Below are positions 45,725 to 56,492 of a stretch of DNA of 64,000 nucleotides, one piece after another. Under the pieces are notes generated by a model, which worked only from the letters and a program-made list of their open reading frames with translations, ran no database searches and had not been told where the DNA came from. Each line of letters starts with the position of its first letter. The first letter of the stretch is position 1. Source of the DNA: Aurifilum marmelostoma (Eukaryota > Ascomycota > Sordariomycetes > Diaporthales > Cryphonectriaceae); assembly GCA_027559495.1 (NCBI GenBank), contig JAMXSV010000006.1, positions 2,170,001 to 2,234,000 on the forward strand, given 5' to 3'. The translations under genes and the position numbers were made by a program.

Positions 45725-46583
45725 TCACTCCACCTCTGCCCCGCGTGGCTCTATCTTCGCCATCTTGAGAGGCCGGACCGTCGAGCTCTTGTCACTATCA
45801 GCAGTGCCGTCATGGCCATCTCCTCTCGAAATGGTTCGTTGGCGATCCACCGACTTGCTCATGATGACATAGTCAGGCTCCTTGACGACCCCGTTCCTCA
45901 GCCTTCTAGTTTGTGGCGAGATCTCGTCCACCTCGAACCCATATCGCCGGTAAAAGGCCAAGGCCGTGGCATTGCATGTAAAGACAGTCAACATGACCTT
46001 GTCCATGATTTCGATCCTAGTGGCTACCATTTCCAGGAAGCCCATCAGCAGCGCAGCCAATCCCGTGCGCCGGACCTCAGGCCTAAGGTGGATCTCGTAG
46101 CAGTAGACGACGGGCTCGCCTTCCTCTATGGTCGGCATTAGAGACGTGAAGCCGTACAGGCTGCCAGCAGGATCCTTGACGAGGATGTAGCGCAGGTCGG
46201 GCTCGCGCATTTCTTTGCGCTTGGCCTTGGGAGTCCAGCCGCGGGAAGAGGCCGCATAGTCTTGCTTGCTGGTCTCCTCGACGAGGGAGAAGCAAGCGTC
46301 TAGGTCACCGTCGCTGATATTGCAGGATCGGAAGAGGCTGAGGCCATAGACGGTCCCGGTGCTGGGATGGGTCCATGACGTTGTCCACGGGCTTGAGTCC
46401 TCGCCTGAGACACTGATGCTAGCCTGGTCAGCAAATACAGGAGTAGCACTTGAACAGTGCGGGACAGGTTGGTTTGATCACATACCTCTCCAGATATTCT
46501 CTGATGAAGTCCTGGTCTGGTTTGCTCGCGGCCGCCTTCACGGCATTTTCGATCTCCTTGAGCCGGCTCCTCCTCTTGACCAT
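45725..46583 (-). CDS. NAA40: N-alpha-acetyltransferase 40 (NatD; histone H4/H2A N-terminal acetylation)
   Basis: Two exons (46583-46486, 46418-45725; intron 46419-46485, GTATGT..CTAG) encode 263 residues. The GNAT core is clear: FSLVEETSKQDYAASSRGWTPKAKRKEM (Naa40-specific helix), YILVKDPAGSLYGFTSL, VVYCYEIHLRPEVRRTGLAALLM (acetyl-CoA P-loop RRTGLA), DKVMLTVFTCNATALAFYRRYGFEVDEISP and YVIMSKS. Naa40/Nat4 acetylates the N-terminal Ser of histones H4 and H2A. The start is the ATG giving MVKRRSRLKEIENAV, a basic start like other Naa40 proteins. Beyond the core there is a polar C-terminal tail of about 35 residues. The acceptor CTAG was chosen because the nearby CCAG would change the frame. Confidence 0.9.
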
Positions 46584-47107
46584 GAGGCGTGTAGGGTAGA
46601 CTGCAAGTTCGTGCAGGGGAAATGTCTGTGATGGCAGTTCAAAGGGCTGCCGGCCTTGTGAGATGTGTGAGGAAACGGCGGTTAGAAAAGAAGCAGCATT
46701 AAAAAGCAGACAACGCAAGGCCGAGATTGTCGTGGAGGAGAGTACTTGGGGGAAGGAGAAATGATAGGAACGCCCTTTCCGACGCAGGTGTGTTGTGTAC
46801 AGTAGCAGTCGTCGTCGTACTTAGCAGGGGTGCCAGGGCCCCTGAGACAGAGGCGTGCAGCGGGGCAGTCTAGTGGTGACATTACAGGCCTGCCGCCGCC
46901 TAAAATTTCTAGCCTTCAGGCGGGTAGTTCTTCACTGAGGAAGCAACGCTCTTTAGGCTCTCACAACAGCTTGATGCTCGTTCACAAAGGCGACTTCACA
47001 AATTTGCATGGGTTCACTGCCATGAGTTACTTCATTATCGTCTCATGAGGACAGGAGTATGCGGTGTGTGACCTGAGACGGCGGCATCTTGGGACTGGAT
47101 CGGATCA
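46584..47107. other. Divergent promoter region, NAA40 / LYRM2-like
   Basis: About 520 bp containing two divergent promoters, with no recognisable element. Confidence 0.45.
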
Positions 47108-47643
47108 ATGAAGGCGAACATGCTCTGGGTGCTGCAACAGCACCTGCGCCTTGTTCGAGGCCTTGCCACTGGCACTGGGAAAGGACCGCGTTCCTCTCGT
47201 CCTCGCCTCGGAAAGACACTGAGTCTGGATCACGTATGTGAGAGACATGCATATATCGGAGAGACTCCTTCGTCTTTGGCATTGCAGGTCGAGGCTGACC
47301 ATGTACATCGATCTCTCCTCCACGTCAGTTTCTCCAGAGAGCTCGGGTCTTGTCCTTCTACCGAACCATCCTACGCGGGACGCGCCGAATCAGTGATCCA
47401 ACCGTACGAGACGAGACGAGGCTCTTTGCGCGGCAAGAGTTTGAAAGACATCGCAACGTGCAAGACATTGTGAGTCTCTCTTGCTGTTTCTCGTCTATAC
47501 TGCCGGCTGCTTTGGTCTCTATGCACTCTTCCTGGTTTACTGACGCGGCCTCACCTCCTCAACTCTAGCAACACATCCGATACCTTTTATCAACAGGTAA
47601 GACGCAGTGGGATAACATGGAGCGGTATATCGATGGTATGTGA
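47108..47643 (+). CDS. LYR-motif mitochondrial protein, LYRM2-like
   Basis: Three exons (47108-47233, 47329-47469, 47569-47643) join in phase to 113 residues. The N-terminus (MLWVLQQHLRLVRGLATGTGKG) is basic and amphipathic, as expected for a mitochondrial targeting peptide. Then come PRLGKTLSLDHFLQRARVLSFYRTILRG, RDETRLFARQEFERHRNV, and IRYLLSTGKTQWDNMERY after the second intron. This is the LYR helix pattern of LYRM2, with the tripeptide reading FYR. LYR proteins work with acyl-carrier protein in respiratory-complex and Fe-S assembly; LYRM2 is linked to complex I. ATG 47120 is an alternative start. Confidence 0.84.
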
Positions 47644-47981
47644 CCGCCCTTGAAGTGAGGCGGACGTGTGTGGCCACTATAGACTCTATGTGTGTACATA
47701 ATATATGTATATATATATATACGTTGCTGGCTTCAATGTTGTCGTCATCCGACATCGCCCTCGGGGCTTCGCGCTGTAAGAGAAGCAACGTCTGACCCTT
47801 GCGTGATAGCTTTTCAGTATGCATGATAACACCTCGTACGTCCCGTGTGGAAGCTGACACAACGCCGGCCTCTTTGCAACACCCTCCTTTTCTGTTCACG
47901 TCACAATCGTGCCCGAGTGCATGTGCCTCGACTTGTCGTTCGTACGAGCAGCCTCCTAGTCCACCTCCTTTAACTGGCTAT
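47644..47981. other. Convergent intergenic, LYRM2-like / bL36m
   Basis: About 340 bp between two 3' ends. It includes a TA-rich run (47700-47722) that may serve polyadenylation. No gene seen. Confidence 0.45.
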
Positions 47982-48499
47982 CTATGAGCCTTGACGCTGC
48001 TTGTGTCGGGGATTTGCGCTGCAAATGATATACCGGTAGCCATTTGACCTCTTGCTCTTCTTTCGCCGCACCACCTATATTTTGTCGCCGACAGCCCAGT
48101 TAGCCACCTGCCCTTTGCTGTTCGAGTAGACAACAATATCACGCCTCATCCCCGGCTTGGCACGAGCGCGTATAACCACGTGCTTACCTTGCAGTGCTCG
48201 CATCTCTTCTTGATGGAGCTGTACACCTTCATCCCTCGAGCCTGCTGGAGACCACCAGCCAAGCGCTGCGCGGCGGGTTCGAGCTGTCGTGCCGGAGAGC
48301 CAACGACAGGCTTGCAACTCGGGCTCCGTAATATCGCCGATGACAGGGTACGCATCTGTATGGGCGATCGGACGATAGTTGTAGTGGTCAGTTGTGGGGA
48401 GGAGGAGAGGGATAGCGTTCGCAGGCTGCTGCTGAGGCCGGAGAGGGAGGAGGTGGTGGTGGCGCGAGTGCACCGTGCGATGCACACCCGACTGGCCAT
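47982..48499 (-). CDS. Mitochondrial large-subunit ribosomal protein bL36m
   Basis: Two exons (48499-48188, 48074-47982; intron 48075-48187, GTAAGC..ATAG) encode 134 residues. The first 95 are a Ser/Thr/Arg-rich targeting region. The mature domain begins GMKVYSSIKKRCEHCK and continues after the intron with VVRRKKSKRSNGYRYIICSANPRHKQRQG. This is the complete L36 zinc ribbon, with its two-Cys pair and the later Cys and His intact. It binds 21S rRNA in the mitochondrial large subunit. An upstream in-frame ATG at 48520 is an alternative start. Confidence 0.92.
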
Positions 48500-49280
48500 A
48501 ATGACGACGGCAGGGCTCAATTTGAGCCTGATGAGCCTTTCAAAATCCGTTGGGCAGGCAGCAACGGTGCTGGTTTGTCGCTGGCTGGGTGGGTGGTGTT
48601 GTCTGAGTGGATGATGGTCATGTTTTGGGCGGGTTCTGCAAATCTGCCTGCCGTGCCCCTAGCTAAGCACGGACTACAGTCCGTGCTTTCGGAGCGAGCC
48701 CGGCCAAAGTGGGTCCAGCTACTTGGTACGGGCCTTGAAATGATCCACGTGCACCCTTCATTGATAACATGGTCAGAACCTATGTTCAGATTTGGAAATC
48801 TCAGATGGTAGACGATGTGTTAATAATCATCTGGTAGGATATCGAATTGGATATTTACTGATATATCTGGTATATCTCTTCGTAAGTCATCATCTATGAA
48901 AAGTTATATGGAAGTATCGTATCGGAGAAAATTTGGTGCTGGGCTTCGAAGCTGTCTCTTTCATATCTTGTCAGCAGAGGAATGGGAGAGTCTCTTCAGC
49001 ATCTAGCATGAAGAACCAAGCCTGCTACTCTAGATTTTATTCTTTCATGTTCCGTACGGAACAAAAGGAAATCGGATCACGGTTGGTCATCAAATGTTCG
49101 GCGGGTCCACCGAAAGCATTCGGCGCCGGCGCCGAATCGATAAGCAGGAGACACTGAGTGCTGAGCCGTCCGACGAGAGTGCATAAGCCGTTATATAAAG
49201 CCGTGTAGAATGCAGAGATTATCCGTGACCTGTTCTTATGCCGTCGAAATATCGGGCCAGTTTACCATTGAAGATAATCC
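48500..49280. other. Divergent promoter region, bL36m / MDR oxidoreductase
   Basis: About 780 bp with two promoters, A/T-rich near 48830-48900. A TATA-like element near 49192 is listed separately. Confidence 0.5.
49192..49199 (+). promoter_or_regulatory. TATA-like element of the MDR oxidoreductase
   Basis: TATATAAA lies about 82 bp upstream of the ATG at 49281, a plausible distance for a fungal core promoter. This is inferred from sequence and position only. Confidence 0.35.
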
Positions 49281-50487
49281 ATGATGGAGCCCATCCCCAA
49301 GACAATGCGCGCCATTGGCACGCGCAGGTACTGCAAACCAGACGAATACGAAATCTTGGAGGTTCCAGTACCAAAGATCAAGGCCCCAGAAGAAGTCTTG
49401 ATTCGCGTCCATGCCGTCACACTCAATGTGGGAGATGCACTGGTCGCGTCAGGAACCGCTAGGATGGTCTTCCCCTCGACGTGGGTCTTCCGCAAGCACT
49501 GCCACTGTCCAGAAAGAGCACAGCACTAACATGTACGTCTTTTGTAACAGCTTCCCCATCATACTCGGACGGCAGGGTTCCGGCACAGTCGCTGCCGTGG
49601 GCAGTGGTGTCAAGTCCCTGCGTGTCGGCGACGCGGTGTACGGCGTAGGACTCAAGCACCCTATACGCAAGACCTATGGCGATGGCAGCGGCGGGTGGTG
49701 CGCAGAGTACGCGCTGACTACCGAGGACCTGCTCCTCCCCAAGCCGCCGCAGATTTCGTTTGAAAACGTGGCATCGGTCCTGGCCAACACCGTCACAGCG
49801 ATCCAGAACCTACGGGTTGGCCTGAACATGAACTCAGCGGCCTTCCCCGGCGGCTCGCTCGAGGGCAAGACGGTGCTCGTCGAGGCGGGCCTCGGGGCCT
49901 CGACGTCGATTGGGGCACAGTATATCAAAAACGTGCTCGGGGCCAAGGAACTCATCGCCACGGTGTCGACGGCCAAGGTGCCGCTGGTGGACGAGTACAT
50001 GCCTGGCGTCTTCGATCGGGTGCTGGACTACCAAACACAGAACATCGTCGCCGAGATCGGGAGGGGCAAAGTCGACGTACTGTACTCAGCCCGACGGGAC
50101 GTGATGAACCTGGCTCCAGTCATGGATCCAGACCATGGTATCATGGCAGCCATTGGTGTGCCGTCCCCGAGCGAGCTGAAGAAGATTCTCGTGGGCGATG
50201 AAGGGCGGGTCGCGTTATGGATGAGGTTGCTGCTGGTAATGGTGGGTCTAGTTCATCTCTGGTACAGGTGGAAGCTGCGCGGCACCAACATCAAGATGAA
50301 TTTCATCTCAGGGGCACTCGGGGTTAGAGAGGACGTCGAGAAGGCAGGGGAAATCATCGCCACCGGAAAGGTGAGGGCGGTCACGACGCTTGTGTCCTTT
50401 GATGATCTCGAGGCCATCAAGAAGGGCTGTGACCAGGCGAGAACTCTCAAGGGCAAGGTTGGGTCTCTGGTCGTCAAAATTTCGTGA
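49281..50487 (+). CDS. MDR-type (zinc-free alcohol dehydrogenase/quinone reductase-like) oxidoreductase
   Basis: Two exons (49281-49480, 49551-50487; intron 49481-49550, GTGGGT..CAG) encode 378 residues. The N-terminal catalytic domain is GroES-like: EVPVPKIKAPEEVLIRVHAVTLNVGDALVASG, then ILGRQGSGTVAAVGSGVKSLRVGDAVYG. The nucleotide domain starts with KTVLVEAGLGASTSIGAQYIKNVLGAKELIATV. Residues that bind catalytic zinc in classical alcohol dehydrogenases are absent, so it should be an NAD(P)H-dependent reductase of the quinone-reductase branch. A hydrophobic stretch (ALWMRLLLVMVGLVHLWY) in the C-terminal half is unusual and may touch a membrane. Substrate unknown. ATG 49305 is an alternative start. 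Confidence 0.82.
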
Positions 50488-50959
50488 TCTGGGTCGAAGA
50501 TTTCGTTCTTTCGTTCTTTCTTTCTTTCTTTCTTTTTCTTCTTCTTTCTCTTTTTCCTTTTCGCTTTTATATCACCGCTATAGAATATCCTACAGCCTCT
50601 AAGTATGCAACCTTAATAATGCGGACGCGGCAGCTGCAGCGGCTGCTTCCGGGCCATCCCCACAGCGGGCCCTCCCAGCCCCTCCAGCCCCCAGCGCGCC
50701 CCCTGTAGGAACGCGAGGTGGACCGCTATAAATTGAGTTTCGCGCGCGTCTTGACTCTGGCTTATGCCTGCACCGAAGGAGGCCCACGCGTTTAGCTGGT
50801 AGTGGTGCTACTCCTCATCTTCCCTTGTTCAACCTTCCCCTCTCTCCCCTTCGATATCGTACATCAGTTCCTACGTACTTCTTATTCCCTTCCCCGTCTT
50901 CTTATTGTCTTCCCTTTTCCCGGTAGCCGATTGGACTGGTCAATTCATTATCCACCAAA
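50488..50959. other. Intergenic with CTTT repeats, MDR 3' flank and zinc-knuckle promoter
   Basis: A CTTT-rich stretch (50508-50570) follows the MDR stop codon. TATAAAT at about 50727 lies 230 bp before the next ATG, followed by a pyrimidine-rich leader. No gene seen. Confidence 0.5.
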
Positions 50960-51858
50960 ATGCTTCTCAAGCGCAAGCGGTCCGAGGACGAGATCTCCTT
51001 CGTTAGCAGCGGCGCCATGGGCCATTCTTCTCCAGCACGGTCTGACAATGGCGACGTGGTCATGATGGATATTGCCAACCAAATCTCTCCACACAAGATT
51101 GTCCTCTCTCCAGATGGCCAGAACCGGAGCCGCTCCTGTACTCCTTCTCACCTCCCAAGCCGCACATTCAAGCGCCTTCGAAACGGCCGTCCCTCGGATC
51201 AAGAAGTCCACCGTAAGTACTCTACTGCATCCATCACTACCTCCGCCCCCCCCCTGCCACACACTCCTACACATACAAGGACATATGCGCACATATGCAC
51301 GAGTTACGGCCTCGGATTGGCTGATCAGGGCTCACACAACTCCTCGCAGAAAACACGCTCAAGATGCTCTACCAGGCTCAGCAGCAGCAACCACACCACG
51401 TCTTCTCCCCTCCTCACACGACCGCTCCCATGCCGTCTATGCCATCCACGCCGAGCCCCCAGGCATCGCAAGCTCAGAAGCAGCCCTCGCTTCATAGCTT
51501 CTGGCGAATTTCTACTCCACAGCCCTCCCAATCACCATCGCCTTTTTGCGCTTCATCTACCGACTCCTGTGCGTCGGTAGACACAGCTGTAGGCCGCCCG
51601 ATGACCTGTGAAGACTGCGGTGTGGGTCTGGGGGAGGAGGACCCCATGATGGACGATGGCTACGGCTTCGAGACGTATATCAACACTTGCAGCGCATGCT
51701 CGAGGGCTGTCTGCTTCTCCTGTTCCGTCAGCAACCTGGGCGAGCAGCGGCTCTGCCTACTATGTGCCGGGAAGGAGGGAGCGACGGCTACACAGAAGAA
51801 CAAGAAATGGGTGGGTGGTCTGGGCTGGACATCCGGAGGAGGTGTGACTGTCTACTGA
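50960..51858 (+). CDS. Conserved fungal zinc-knuckle protein (four CxxC pairs)
   Basis: Two exons (50960-51212, 51350-51858; intron 51213-51349, GTAAGT..CAG) encode 253 residues. The N-terminus is basic (MLLKRKRSEDEISFV) and suggests nuclear entry. The middle has HKIVLSPDGQNRSRS, TFKRLRNGRPS, QNTLKMLYQAQ and a Pro/Ser/Gln-rich region with SLHSFWRI. The C-terminus carries four cysteine pairs (CEDC, CSAC, CFSC, CLLC), which could hold two zinc ions in a treble-clef or RING-like knuckle. I recognise the pattern as conserved among filamentous fungi but know no function. Splicing joins RPSDQEVH to QNTLKMLY in phase. Confidence 0.75.
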
Positions 51859-52731
51859 TCACGGGAAGGGCCGGGAAGGGCGAGGGGCTGTGATGTGGGA
51901 AGGAAACTCCTGCTTTTCTGTCAAAAGGCACACACACACAGAGAGAGAGGCATGTGTGGTTTCTGAATGATGCTATAATGTCTCTTTTCTTGGAGTGGAC
52001 ATGTCTTTAATTTCTGTATTGGCGTATTAAGTTAGGCGTTCCATGGCTGACATGTTCATATGCTTGGGGGTGTTATATTTGCCTGTATCCTACATGATCC
52101 TAGGCTAGCGACGACTTACAAGCAGGAGTCTGGATATACTATATTTAGATCTTTTGTGCTCAAATTATACCACCCAAAGCCCAAGGTGTCCCTGGATCGA
52201 GCTATAACCTTGTGAATGGAAGCCGTAGTAGCTGGAGTCATTCACTGGAGGTGAGGGCCATCACCAGTGTGCCAGTCACATAAACGTCGTGGGTATGTGC
52301 TAACTCCACCCCCTGGTCAATGGGGTCCATGTCGTCATGCAGCAACTACAGTGACTACAGTGTTGGCCCATAGGTGCTGAGGAGCTGCTGCCAGGGAGCT
52401 GTTCTAGCTACCTAGGCCCTACTAGGGTGCTGGGGATCTGCTGCAGTATATACTTGGCTATCTACTATCTAACTATTGTACACAGTAGATGCCGGGGGGT
52501 TAGTGGGGAAGACAGTGCCCCTCCCCTGCGGCCCCTCACCCTTCCTTACATTTCCCCTCTGCACTTCCTCCCTCGACCCTTACTTTGCAGAGCATAGTCA
52601 CAACACTGCCTCTGCTCAACAACAAAAGAGTTCTTCTCCTGGTTCGCTTTTGTCTCGTAGTCCTTGATGCTCAGGACAACAGCTGGAATTATCCATATCT
52701 CTCGACTCATCTGATTGACGGTGTCACCGAT
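51859..52731. other. Intergenic, zinc-knuckle 3' flank and MEMO1 promoter
   Basis: About 870 bp with short CTACAGTG-type repeats near 52340-52365 and TACAC/GTAG sequence near 52480. No coding signal supported. Confidence 0.45.
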
Positions 52732-53805
52732 ATGTCGCAGTCATCCACGCGCGAGGCTACCCATGCAGGCAGCTGGTACGAGCGAAGAGCAGATGTCCTT
52801 TCACGCCAGCTCGACGAGTACCTGGACAAGGTGCCTGCGACCATAGACGGGAGGGAACTGCCTATTCCAAAAGCCAGAATCATCATCGCACCGTACATAC
52901 TCAACCCCCTACTCCTCCCTGTCGCTCTATCCCGGTCCTGCTCTAGGTGGAATGCCTGCTAACACTGGTGGTCCTCCTTCAGGCATGCCGGCTACTCGTA
53001 CTCCGGTCCATGTGCTGCGTGGGCCTACAAATCTCTCGACCTCAGCTCTGCGAAGCGCATCTTTGTCCTGGGCCCCTCTCACACCTACTACCTCAAAGGT
53101 AGCGCGCTGACCACTTTTACCGCTTACGAGACCCCCTTTGGGAACCTGCAGGTGGACCAGGAGACTATCCAGGCCCTGCACGGCACGGGAAAATTCTCAC
53201 ACATCCCGCCTCATAGCGATGAGGATGAGCACTCGCTGGAGATGCACCTCCCATACATATGGAAGAGAGTGAAACAGACACACGGGGACGAGAGCGCTGC
53301 ATGGCCGCGCATCGTGCCGATCCTCATCGGTGATAACAATGGGGCCAAGGAGAAGGAGTTTGGTGCGCTGCTGGCTCCCTATCTTGGCAACCCCGAGAAT
53401 GCCTTCGTGGTGTCGTCCGACTTCTGCCACTGGGGAACACGCTTCAACTACACGAAGTACGTTCCCGGTACAGACCGGCTGGGCGAGCTCAGGTCCCTGT
53501 CCAGGAGGGACACGCGCACGGAGACGCCCATCCACGAGGGCATTAAAATTCTGGACCAGCTGGCGATGGACGCGGTGGCCTCGGGACAGCACGACAACTT
53601 TGTGGAAAATCTATCGCAGACCCAGAATACCGTCTGCGGTCGACATCCCATCGGGGTGACCATGGCGGCACTAGAGGTAGCGGCGGGCGGCGCGGTCACT
53701 GAGGATAAAGGGAAGTTCAACTTTTTGCGATACGAGCGGAGCAGCCTCGTCGAGAGTGTGGGTGATTCGAGCGTAAGCTACGCGGCGGCCTATGCCGTCA
53801 TTTGA
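52732..53805 (+). CDS. MEMO1 family protein (Mho1-like)
   Basis: Two exons (52732-52892, 52983-53805; intron 52893-52982, GTACAT..CAG) encode 327 residues. Conserved MEMO blocks are REATHAGSWYE, IIIAPHAGYSYSGPCAAWAYK, FVLGPSHTYYL, DEDEHSLEMHLPYIW, VPILIGDNN, FVVSSDFCHWG and ETPIHEGIKILDQLAMDA. The His, His and Cys residues that bind copper or iron in human MEMO1 are present (APHAG, GPSHT, DFCHWG). The fold resembles class III extradiol dioxygenases; yeast Mho1 is linked to redox signalling. The protein ends SYAAAYAVI. Splicing creates APHAGYS exactly. Confidence 0.92.
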
Positions 53806-53966
53806 AGCTCCAAATGGTGAAGGTGCCTTGCTCAGCATGATGATGGCTTTGCGATGACGCTTCTTCCGAGTGGCATTGATAGTTGGCAAGGAATTGTTGG
53901 CTCGATCCATGTTTTCGAGACGATCTAAGGACAGAAAGAAAGAGAGACTCTGCCACTACAGGATTC

Positions 53967-54018
53967 AGCTTATAAGCCAGGTTTTTCTGTATGAGTGAGC
54001 GGCATCGGCTTATAAGCC
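53967..54018. repeat. Two palindromic GCTTATAAGCC elements, 40 bp apart
   Basis: The second copy is a 12-bp perfect palindrome GGCTTATAAGCC (54007-54018); the first reads AGCTTATAAGCC (53967-53978). They lie 160-210 bp beyond the MEMO1 stop codon. Two dimer-binding sites spaced about four helical turns apart would look like this. Confidence 0.5.
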
Positions 54019-54549
54019 ACATAGACGTAGACCGAAGCGCTCGTCTTACAGAACAGGTCATCCGGCCACCTCGAGGGCCCGAGCCGTCTTCCACACCTGA
54101 GACGGCCGATGAATTGACCGGATATCGACATTTTTCTCAAAGAGATAGTTTATGTAGCATAGTAGCGTTATCTCGTGAGCTGACGGCATAGACGAGTATC
54201 AAGCCGTCCACGATGTGTGCACTTGATCACAGGTACAACATCACACATTGCTACATTCTAGCCATGACAAGGGCAAGTCTCGCTCGATCTAGGTCCAGCC
54301 AATATGGTGAGAATGGGTAGCCTATCAGGCTGCCAGTGCTATATAGTCTATGATTGGATAAAAAGGCATAGCACGGGAATAGTCAGTACGCAGTGCAGGG
54401 CGAGGAGAGGCTGACCCTCTGCCTTCTATAAATAGCGAGGCGGCGACACAGACCACACATATGCCTGCCCACTATTCCCGATTGGATGACTCGTTGGACC
54501 CAGCCAGCGGTGAGGATGTGCAGCCGATGGAAGATGGTTGGCGCGTGGT

Positions 54550-54561
54550 GGGGGGGGGGGG
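54550..54561. repeat. G12 tract
   Basis: Uninterrupted G12 in gene-free DNA. Confidence 0.9.
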
Positions 54562-56492
54562 TGGGTGAGACCAGGGCTTGGCAGATGATGGAACTGGTGC
54601 TACAGTCAGGCGGTTGATAGCGTCTCAGGTGTGCTTTTCTTGCATCCCAAGTTCTGCTATTTCCCAGGTGCATGGTAACGTTCTGTACCCTCGTACCGCG
54701 GTTCGATGCCCGTAAGAAAAACCGGATGAGATCAGGACGATTTCAGAGATGTTACCAAGTTGCAGGAGGAAAGGGAGAATTGAACATGAAAGTGAAAACA
54801 AGGTTATGAATATGCGGTGTCGGGACGAACCTGGCGCAATTCGCATAAGGAATGGAATCACGATGTGGATGCGGCACACTCAAGGCTATCAGCAGAGGAG
54901 ATCCGAGGACTTTGAATCTTGCAGTTATATTAGCCACCCGCTCGAGGAATCTGGAATGGATCGTATATCATCTCGCCTCATGGCTCGTGATGAGCGGGAC
55001 GGGGGCAGCAGCAGATCTGCGGCTGAACCCAAAGGTGGATCGGAAGAGAAAAAGAGAGAGTGTGTACCATAGCATATGTACATGAGATCAAATCGAGGAT
55101 GGAGACGTCTGAAGTTGACGATGGAGAAATGTGAAACTGGGTCCGAACGTGCGACACCTACAGACACACGAAAATACCCGGACCCTGACACCTGAGACCC
55201 AGAGTCTCTTACTCATTCATGGGTGTAACACGCTATTGGAGAATGAGTGAGTGTCGTGCTGTTTAGCGACCTCTGACACTTTTCTGTTCCCTCCCTGTTT
55301 GAAGTCCTCACTGGTGAGCAATTGCTCAAGTGTGACGGTGAGCTGGCCTGTCACCCGAGGCTGAGATGAGCCTGCCAAGAATGAGAGGGAAAAAAAAAAT
55401 TAAAAAATTCAAGGTCTAGTATAGCAAAATTGCCGTCATCTCCCGAATTTCGCTTCCAAATCTTGTCCAAGATTGTCTAATGGAGACCCCGACAGTCGAG
55501 GTATCAGAGGTGGGGAACCCGACCCTGCAGCGGCTGTCCCATTTCACGACAGTAGTGTCTGGCGAGGGAGAGAGTAGGAAACAAAGCACGCCCCGCTACC
55601 CACCAGCGCTACCAGGTACCTTACCTCAATACCCAGGCCCTGACACACACACACACACCACCCTGAACGCTACGGTCCGTGTTGGGCCAAACCGTTGTTG
55701 GAGCCCCTGTAGTCCACTGGCTCAGGTACAACACAAGCTGAACCTCTGGGTCTGGCCTTATCCTTATTTGACCTGACCCGACTTGACAGCGCCCGTCCGT
55801 AGGGCCTTGTTAGGGGGGTTCGGAGGGGGGCGCCAACACCTAAGCCACACATCGGGTTGATCCTACCGCCCTCACTCGTAATCGCTGCAGCCAATTGCCT
55901 TTGCTGGTGCCCAGCCGTGCCGCATCCTTGGAAGGCAGGGCCTTGCTTGCCCTGGGGCCTGCTAAGTACCCTGGCCTGACCTGACCCGTCAAGGTAACGT
56001 CCCTGGCATCCCAGCTGCGACTCCTGTACACCAATTATTCTCCTTTTCTGTTCTTCTCGTCAGACACTTTTCTTTCTCCTCCTCCAACAACATCCATTTT
56101 CCTTGTTGTCCCTTCATCACCCTACAATTTCTGCCGTCGACGTTCCTTTTTCCTGATCCATCGACGAGGGAATATCGACACCGTCCAGCATACACGCCCA
56201 ACGTCGTCGAGCATTGAAGGGCTGCCTCAATACGACGGGCATAGCACAGCATTAAACCCTGCGTGCATTTGCATTTGCAGCATCACCATCATCGTCAACA
56301 GCAGCCAGCCTGGCACATTACCTTTCCCGGAGCCCTTCGAAATCCACCAAAGACCTTTTCTAGAAAACGGTCCTCCTACAGACAACCTCGACCGTCCCTC
56401 TTTATTCTCCTCCCATTTAATCTTTCTTTCGAGATTGGCTCTCGATTGCCATCGTGAGGCAACGCACCTGCAGGATCGCCTGAACATTCACC

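Larger units (their letters stand above)
53806..56492. other. Gene-free 2.7 kb between MEMO1 and syntaxin
   Basis: I find no gene. The last 450 bp are CT-rich and probably the syntaxin leader and promoter. Two copies of a palindromic GCTTATAAGCC element lie near 53967 and 54007, and a G12 run at 54550-54561. A TATAAATA lies at 54427, but nothing recognisable follows it. Confidence 0.5.

Noticed and set aside
54690..54720. GGTTCGATGCC resembling a tRNA B box
   Set aside because: The flanking bases do not pair as a T-arm and no acceptor, D or anticodon stem can be drawn.
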